IMG/VR virus record: IMGVR_UViG_3300044618_002782
Coordinates: 96,608 to 160,607 of that record
Source: a virus
Reading direction: 5' to 3' (one strand)
DNA: 64,000 bases
Shown here: piece after piece, positions 60,454-64,000 of the stretch
Position numbering within the stretch: the stretch's first letter is position 1
Layout of the letters: every line of letters begins with the position of its first letter
Translations under genes and position numbers: made by a program
The notes under the pieces: generated by a model
Databases searched by the model: none
Seen by the model: the letters and a program-made list of their open reading frames with translations, nothing else
What the model was told of the DNA's origin: nothing

Positions 60454-61587
60454 ATGCCACAAGTAGCCATGTACAATTGCTTATCCTATAATCTATTACC
60501 GCATGAGACTATTGATGTAAGTTTAATTAAAGTCTACAACGAAAATCCGCTTTCTAACTCGACTGATGAGTTAGAAAAATTTTTACTTGATACAACTTCG
60601 ATCAAGTTGGCTTTGGTGCATATAACTGATGATCTCAATTCTACCAAGACACGACTTGATCGACTCATTGGTTGTACACAAGTTATAGTTAAAGGTGTAG
60701 AGTTTAAAGCAGGCGTTCCAGAACTTGTCCTCAAGTACGATCTTCCCAATTTTGTATTCATACTTAACGGTTATTTAAATTTTGAGTTGCAACACGCAAC
60801 AGTTGATCAAGACCTGTATTGGATTAAATCCACTACAGATCCATATATAAAAGATTGGGGTCATGTTTTAGAAAAAAATCTGCATCCTTTTGACAAAAAA
60901 CCTTTTATGTTTGATGTGCTGTACGGTGTTCCAAAATCTCACAGAATGTTTGTTAAGAAAAAACTTCAGACTATCGCAGACCCGACATGGTATTATGAGT
61001 CACCGGTCTTTGTTAAACCAGGGGCAGATAGTAAAAATTGGGCCGGTTTTAATTTTGATCAGACTGATCTGTGGGAAGATAATATGGAAATCAATATCGA
61101 GCAGACTTATCGCTGTCGATACCGCGGTAAAGAAATGCATATAAGTCAAGTTCTGCCACTTAAGATTTATAACAAGACAGCATACAGCATTGTTATGGAA
61201 ACTTGGGCAGACAATCGTTACAGTTTCTTCACAGAAAAGATTGCCAAACCCATTTTGGGTCGCCGTCTGTTTGTAGTAATATCTGGGCAGCACTTTCTTC
61301 GCAATTTACGACAGTTGGGATTTAAAACGTTTGACGGCATAATTGACGAGTCATATGATAGCATCCAAGAAAGCACAACACGCTGGGCAAAAGCTATTGA
61401 ACAAACTAAATGGCTTTGCCAGCAGCCCCAGGAGAAGATATTATCGCAGATTGCACCAATAGTAATACATAACTTTGCAGTACTTAGTAATTTACGTCTT
61501 TCACCAGTTGATGAATATGCTGAAAAATTTTTAATACAGAACGGATGCGCTAGTAAAGGAACAGTATATGAGTCAGACAACAGATAA
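60454..61587 (+). CDS. Putative glycosyltransferase with GT10-like C-terminal signature
   Basis: A 377-residue protein. The C-terminal part YSIVMETWADNRYSFFTEKI, AKPILGRRLFVVISGQHFLR and LRQLGFKTFDGIIDESYDSI resembles the E-K-x-x-x-x-x-x-x-G-x-x-P-V/F-V region of fucosyltransferase-like enzymes found in phages. The N-terminal half is unrecognised. It is A+T rich relative to uvsW and likely acquired. A link to GDP-fucose via gmd is possible but not shown. Confidence 0.4.
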   Translation: MPQVAMYNCLSYNLLPHETIDVSLIKVYNENPLSNSTDELEKFLLDTTSIKLALVHITDDLNSTKTRLDRLIGCTQVIVKGVEFKAGVPELVLKYDLPNFVFILNGYLNFELQHATVDQDLYWIKSTTDPYIKDWGHVLEKNLHPFDKKPFMFDVLYGVPKSHRMFVKKKLQTIADPTWYYESPVFVKPGADSKNWAGFNFDQTDLWEDNMEINIEQTYRCRYRGKEMHISQVLPLKIYNKTAYSIVMETWADNRYSFFTEKIAKPILGRRLFVVISGQHFLRNLRQLGFKTFDGIIDESYDSIQESTTRWAKAIEQTKWLCQQPQEKILSQIAPIVIHNFAVLSNLRLSPVDEYAEKFLIQNGCASKGTVYESDNR

Positions 61588-61870
61588 ATCGACACGCAGT
61601 CAGCGTATTCAACAAAAGAATCGACACATTGCACGGCAAGTACGAATTCGTCAGGCACACAAGTTTCCTGCGATCAATACCAGCAAGGTAGACAGCCCGC
61701 ATCGTTATCACAAGACAACAGGTGTAACCTGTGGCGATAGCCGCTGTGCCATGTGCGGAAATCCACGCAAGTTTTTCAAAGAACCTACTATGCAGGAAAA
61801 GCGTTGGTTACAGGACATGGATACCACCCGCGAACGTCGCAGCAACGGAACAATAAACAACGATGAGTGA
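61568..61870 (+). CDS. Small conserved phage zinc-knuckle protein
   Basis: A 100-residue basic protein with HRYHKTTGVTCGDSRCAMCG then NPRKFFKEPTMQEKR. The C-x4-C-x2-C-G-N-P-R core is a very common motif of short T4-like phage proteins, probably a zinc-binding knuckle. The N-terminus is Arg/Gln rich. It overlaps the preceding gene by 20 nt and the following gene by 8 nt. Function unknown; nucleic-acid binding plausible. Confidence 0.65.
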   Translation: MSQTTDKSTRSQRIQQKNRHIARQVRIRQAHKFPAINTSKVDSPHRYHKTTGVTCGDSRCAMCGNPRKFFKEPTMQEKRWLQDMDTTRERRSNGTINNDE

Positions 61871-62312
61871 TAAACTAAACATTGCCAACGAAATGCAGCA
61901 GTTGGACCTCAAAAACCGACAATTTTATAATGAGCTGACACCAGAGGAACGTAAAAAGTTTTCTAACTTTCTTATGATTCGCTGGGGCAGCAGTGTTCAA
62001 GGTCCTCGAGAGTTGCAGGAATACTATGTGCAAAGTTGCAATCATTACTTTAACAAACATTTCTTTTCTATAAACAAGCATCCCGAACTACAATGGCTTT
62101 GTGCCACTGCTGTCAGTCCAGGCATGGGCGCACATCGACACCAGTGGATTGCACCCAAAAAGAAAGAAGGTAGTAACAGTGCTGTTAGAAAAAAATTAGC
62201 AGAGTTGCACCCCAGCATGAAAGACGACGAGTTAGATCTTTTGGCCAAGATAACAACCAAACAAGAATTGGATGAATATGTTAAAGCTCACGGTAACGAA
62301 GTAAAGAAATAA
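61863..62312 (+). CDS. Clamp-loader small subunit gp62-like (tentative)
   Basis: A 149-residue protein. LTPEERKKFSNFLMIRWGSS, VQSCNHYFNKHFFSINKHPE, LQWLCATAVSPGMGAHRHQW and IAPKKK loosely follow T4 gp62 (FMVENALSQ, MNLIGSGLSDEAHFNYLMAA, VPRGKRYGKWAK), with a final small helical domain (LLAKITTKQELDEYVKAHG) like gp62's C-terminus. T4 gp62 has 187 residues. No gp44 gene is in the window, so context does not confirm it. Confidence 0.4.
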   Translation: MSDKLNIANEMQQLDLKNRQFYNELTPEERKKFSNFLMIRWGSSVQGPRELQEYYVQSCNHYFNKHFFSINKHPELQWLCATAVSPGMGAHRHQWIAPKKKEGSNSAVRKKLAELHPSMKDDELDLLAKITTKQELDEYVKAHGNEVKK

Positions 62313-62313
62313 C

Positions 62314-62342
62314 TTGTCCAACAAGATCTTCAGTGTTATACT
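62314..62342 (+). promoter_or_regulatory. Sigma70-like promoter TTGTCC-17-TATACT
   Basis: It begins directly after the preceding stop; 17-bp spacer; GAAGAAG Shine-Dalgarno 5-11 nt before ATG 62366, so this one has a conventional leader. Confidence 0.55.
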
Positions 62343-62365
62343 AACCATTTTATCTGTGAAGAAGA

Positions 62366-63040
62366 ATGAAATTTGAATGTCAATACTGTAAAAAATCTTT
62401 TGCCAAAGAAACCACACTTATAGTACATGTTTGTGAGCAGAAGAAACGCTACCAAAGTCAAAATGAAACTGGTATACAGATAGGATTACGTGCTTATCAA
62501 AAATTCTATGACATGAGTCAAGGCACAGGGCGGTCAAAATCATTTGATGACTTTGCTGCCAGTCCCTACTATCGTGCATTTGCTCGTTTTGGACAATACT
62601 GTGTCAGTGTACGTGCTGTCAACGTTCCGCGTTTTGTTGAATGGCTACTAAAGAACAACAAGAAAATTGATTACTGGTGTAAGGACAGTGTTTACGAAGA
62701 ATTCTTGGCAGAATATCTGCGAGTGGAAAATGTCATGGATGCCATATATCGAGCAATTGAAACCAGTATCGACTGGGCAGAAAAAACTGGCAATCCAGCA
62801 CATGATTACATAAGATTCGGCAACGACAATGTTATATGTCATGCTGTTTCGTCAGGCCGAGTCTCAGCTTGGGCACTGTATAACTCCACCTCCGGAGTAG
62901 AATTTTTATCTCGATTGAACAGTAATCAAATCAATCTGATTTGGCCGTATGTGGATGCTGACTTTTGGCAAAAACGGTTTCGAGACTACCCAGAAGACAC
63001 AGCAGCAGCTCGTGACATTTTAAAACAGGCAGGATGGTGA
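62366..63040 (+). CDS. Conserved zinc-finger phage protein
   Basis: A 224-residue protein: an N-terminal C2HC finger, CQYCKKSFAKETTLIVHVC, followed by a helical domain conserved in T4-like aquatic phages (RAYQKFYDMSQGTGRSKSFD, DFAASPYYRAFARFGQYCVS, WCKDSVYEEFLAEYLRVENV). The function is unknown; DNA binding is likely from the finger. The stop overlaps the next start. Confidence 0.65.
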   Translation: MKFECQYCKKSFAKETTLIVHVCEQKKRYQSQNETGIQIGLRAYQKFYDMSQGTGRSKSFDDFAASPYYRAFARFGQYCVSVRAVNVPRFVEWLLKNNKKIDYWCKDSVYEEFLAEYLRVENVMDAIYRAIETSIDWAEKTGNPAHDYIRFGNDNVICHAVSSGRVSAWALYNSTSGVEFLSRLNSNQINLIWPYVDADFWQKRFRDYPEDTAAARDILKQAGW

Positions 63041-63630
63041 TGTCAGCAGATATTGATATAGACCTGGCAGATCGTACTCAACTGTTGAACTTGATCCGGC
63101 ATACTACTGCACGACAACTGCATCAAGGACAGGTGCGTCGACACAACAGCGGAGTATATGTAACTGCTATTCCTCAGGATCCTGTAAATGGCTGTGCTGC
63201 GATCGATTATAACGAAGCAGAATCTCGCGGATATTTTAAAATCGATTTCTTAAACATGTCGGTTTATCAGCTGGTACGCGACCCTGAGCATTACGAATCT
63301 GTGCTGGCAGCTGATGTCAACTGGGCACGATTGTGGACTGATCCAACCTGGGCAACACAACTGGTTCATGTGGGAAACTATGCGGATCTGCTGCAGACAA
63401 TGAAACCAGATTCTATTCCTCGTATGGCAGCATTTATCAGCGTCATTAGACCTGGAAAAGCTCATTTGCAGAAATGTGCCTGGGATCAAGTATTTGCGTC
63501 AGTGTGGGACGGCGACGACAGTCGAGGCTACACCTTTAAGAAAAGCCACAGCTTGGGTTATGCACGATTGGTTGCACTGCATATGAATTTACTAGAAGAT
63601 GCAGAACGCAACTCTATTCAACCCGTTTGA
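63040..63630 (+). CDS. Conserved phage protein resembling a minimal DnaE-type polymerase palm
   Basis: A 196-residue protein from ATG 63040 (AGGA 5 nt upstream, TGATG overlap). ADIDIDLADRTQLLNLI (Asp6, Asp8) resembles the P-D-I-D-I-D-F-x-D-R catalytic motif of DNA polymerase III alpha. HNSGVYVTAIP recalls A-A-G-V-V-I. AAIDYNEAESRGYFKIDFLN (Asp69) recalls the T-Q-Y-D-M-x-x-x-E-x-x-G-L-L-K-x-D-F-L-G segment holding the third catalytic Asp, and MAAFISVIRPGKAH recalls A-L-x-R-P-G-P. The order is the same, but the protein is far too short for a polymerase. The family is known to me only as a conserved T4-like unknown. Confidence 0.5.
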   Translation: MSADIDIDLADRTQLLNLIRHTTARQLHQGQVRRHNSGVYVTAIPQDPVNGCAAIDYNEAESRGYFKIDFLNMSVYQLVRDPEHYESVLAADVNWARLWTDPTWATQLVHVGNYADLLQTMKPDSIPRMAAFISVIRPGKAHLQKCAWDQVFASVWDGDDSRGYTFKKSHSLGYARLVALHMNLLEDAERNSIQPV

Positions 63631-63991
63631 CCAGAGTAACACTTTTTCTTTTTGATTTTTTACGACTCAGGTCGCTTAGGCTACAAACAGGTCCGCATAA
63701 AATTGTTAGATCTTTGTTGACAAAAGTACGACGATACTGCCGGAATGGTTCCCATTCTGACTTCAAAAAAATATTAATAGGTATGCTTCTATTGCTTTCC
63801 CACCACCATACCGCTGCCAACTCAATAAACAACAATTTGAGTTGAGTATCTTGTATGTTGCCAAAGTCGTAAATGGTGGTAATGGTTTCGTCGCGATTTT
63901 GTACGATGCCAACATATTCCATGTTGGCATAAATGCATAGAGACATGAAAGGATATTTGGCAGTAAGCTGTTCTATTATGTTGTTGCCCAT
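63614..63991 (-). CDS. Conserved T4-like phage protein, unknown
   Basis: A 125-residue protein: MGNNIIEQLTAKYPFMSLCI, YVGIVQNRDETITTIYDFGN, LAAVWWWESNRSIPINIFLK. The tract W-W-W-E-S-N-R-x-I-P-I-N-I-F-L is a highly conserved signature in aquatic T4-like phages. The basic C-terminal tail (RKKSKRKSVTLVKRV) suggests nucleic-acid contact. It is convergent with the previous gene, overlapping by 17 nt. No role assigned. Confidence 0.6.
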   Translation of the reverse strand: MGNNIIEQLTAKYPFMSLCIYANMEYVGIVQNRDETITTIYDFGNIQDTQLKLLFIELAAVWWWESNRSIPINIFLKSEWEPFRQYRRTFVNKDLTILCGPVCSLSDLSRKKSKRKSVTLVKRVE

Positions 63992-64000
63992 GCGGGTATT

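Overview
This window is a gene-dense stretch of a T4-like myovirus (tailed phage, contractile tail). No host housekeeping, rRNA, tRNA or CRISPR sequence was seen. Hallmarks are terminase small and large subunits (gp16, gp17), tail sheath (gp18), tail tube (gp19), neck and completion proteins (gp13, gp14, gp15, gp4), UvsX, a UvsY-like protein, UvsW, gp32 and a T4 gp1-type dNMP kinase. Several conserved unknowns and the CTAAATA/TATAAATA late-promoter style recall aquatic T4-like phages (cyanophage and pelagiphage relatives). No photosynthesis genes were found, so the host is unresolved; the surface-glycan genes suggest a Gram-negative bacterium. Portal, major capsid, prohead protease, baseplate wedge and DNA polymerase genes lie outside the window.

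Layout. 1-11.5 kb: fiber and virion genes, including a 1328-residue collagen-like fiber, plus a kinase-like protein and a modular protein carrying repeated V/M-A-E sites. 11.5-19 kb: neck module (gp15 and gp14 on the minus strand, gp13 on plus) mixed with a NUDIX hydrolase, two homing-type endonucleases, a 3'-5' exonuclease and a dNMP kinase. 19-25.7 kb: tail sheath, tubes, head completion, gp16. 25.7-31.6 kb: a block of probable capsid-internal (cargo) proteins whose N-termini resemble the T4 capsid-targeting sequence. 31.6-37 kb: secreted nuclease, a radical SAM plus SGNH pair, gp17 and a conserved unknown. 37-41.5 kb: homing endonuclease, gp32, uvsX, uvsY-like. 41.5-53 kb: a glycan island (cupin, gmd, glycosyltransferases, capsule-synthesis-like transferases, methyltransferases, and a cytidylyltransferase/phosphomannose-isomerase fusion). 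53-55.7 kb: small early genes in promoter cassettes, an AAA ATPase and a tandem family of tiny genes. 55.7-64 kb: a second radical SAM plus SGNH pair, uvsW and conserved small phage genes, among them a short protein that looks like a minimal DnaE-type palm.

Regulation. Two promoter classes are visible: sigma70-like promoters (TTGAC/TAGACC, about 17 bp, TATAAT) and T4-type late promoters (nnTAAATA). In at least twelve genes the predicted transcription start falls on, or within about 2 nt of, the start codon and no Shine-Dalgarno is present, which predicts widespread leaderless mRNAs. The most distinctive biology is (i) the expanded set of putative prohead-protease-processed internal proteins, (ii) the duplicated radical SAM/SGNH two-gene module under different promoter classes, (iii) the leaderless architecture and (iv) the DnaE-like mini-protein.
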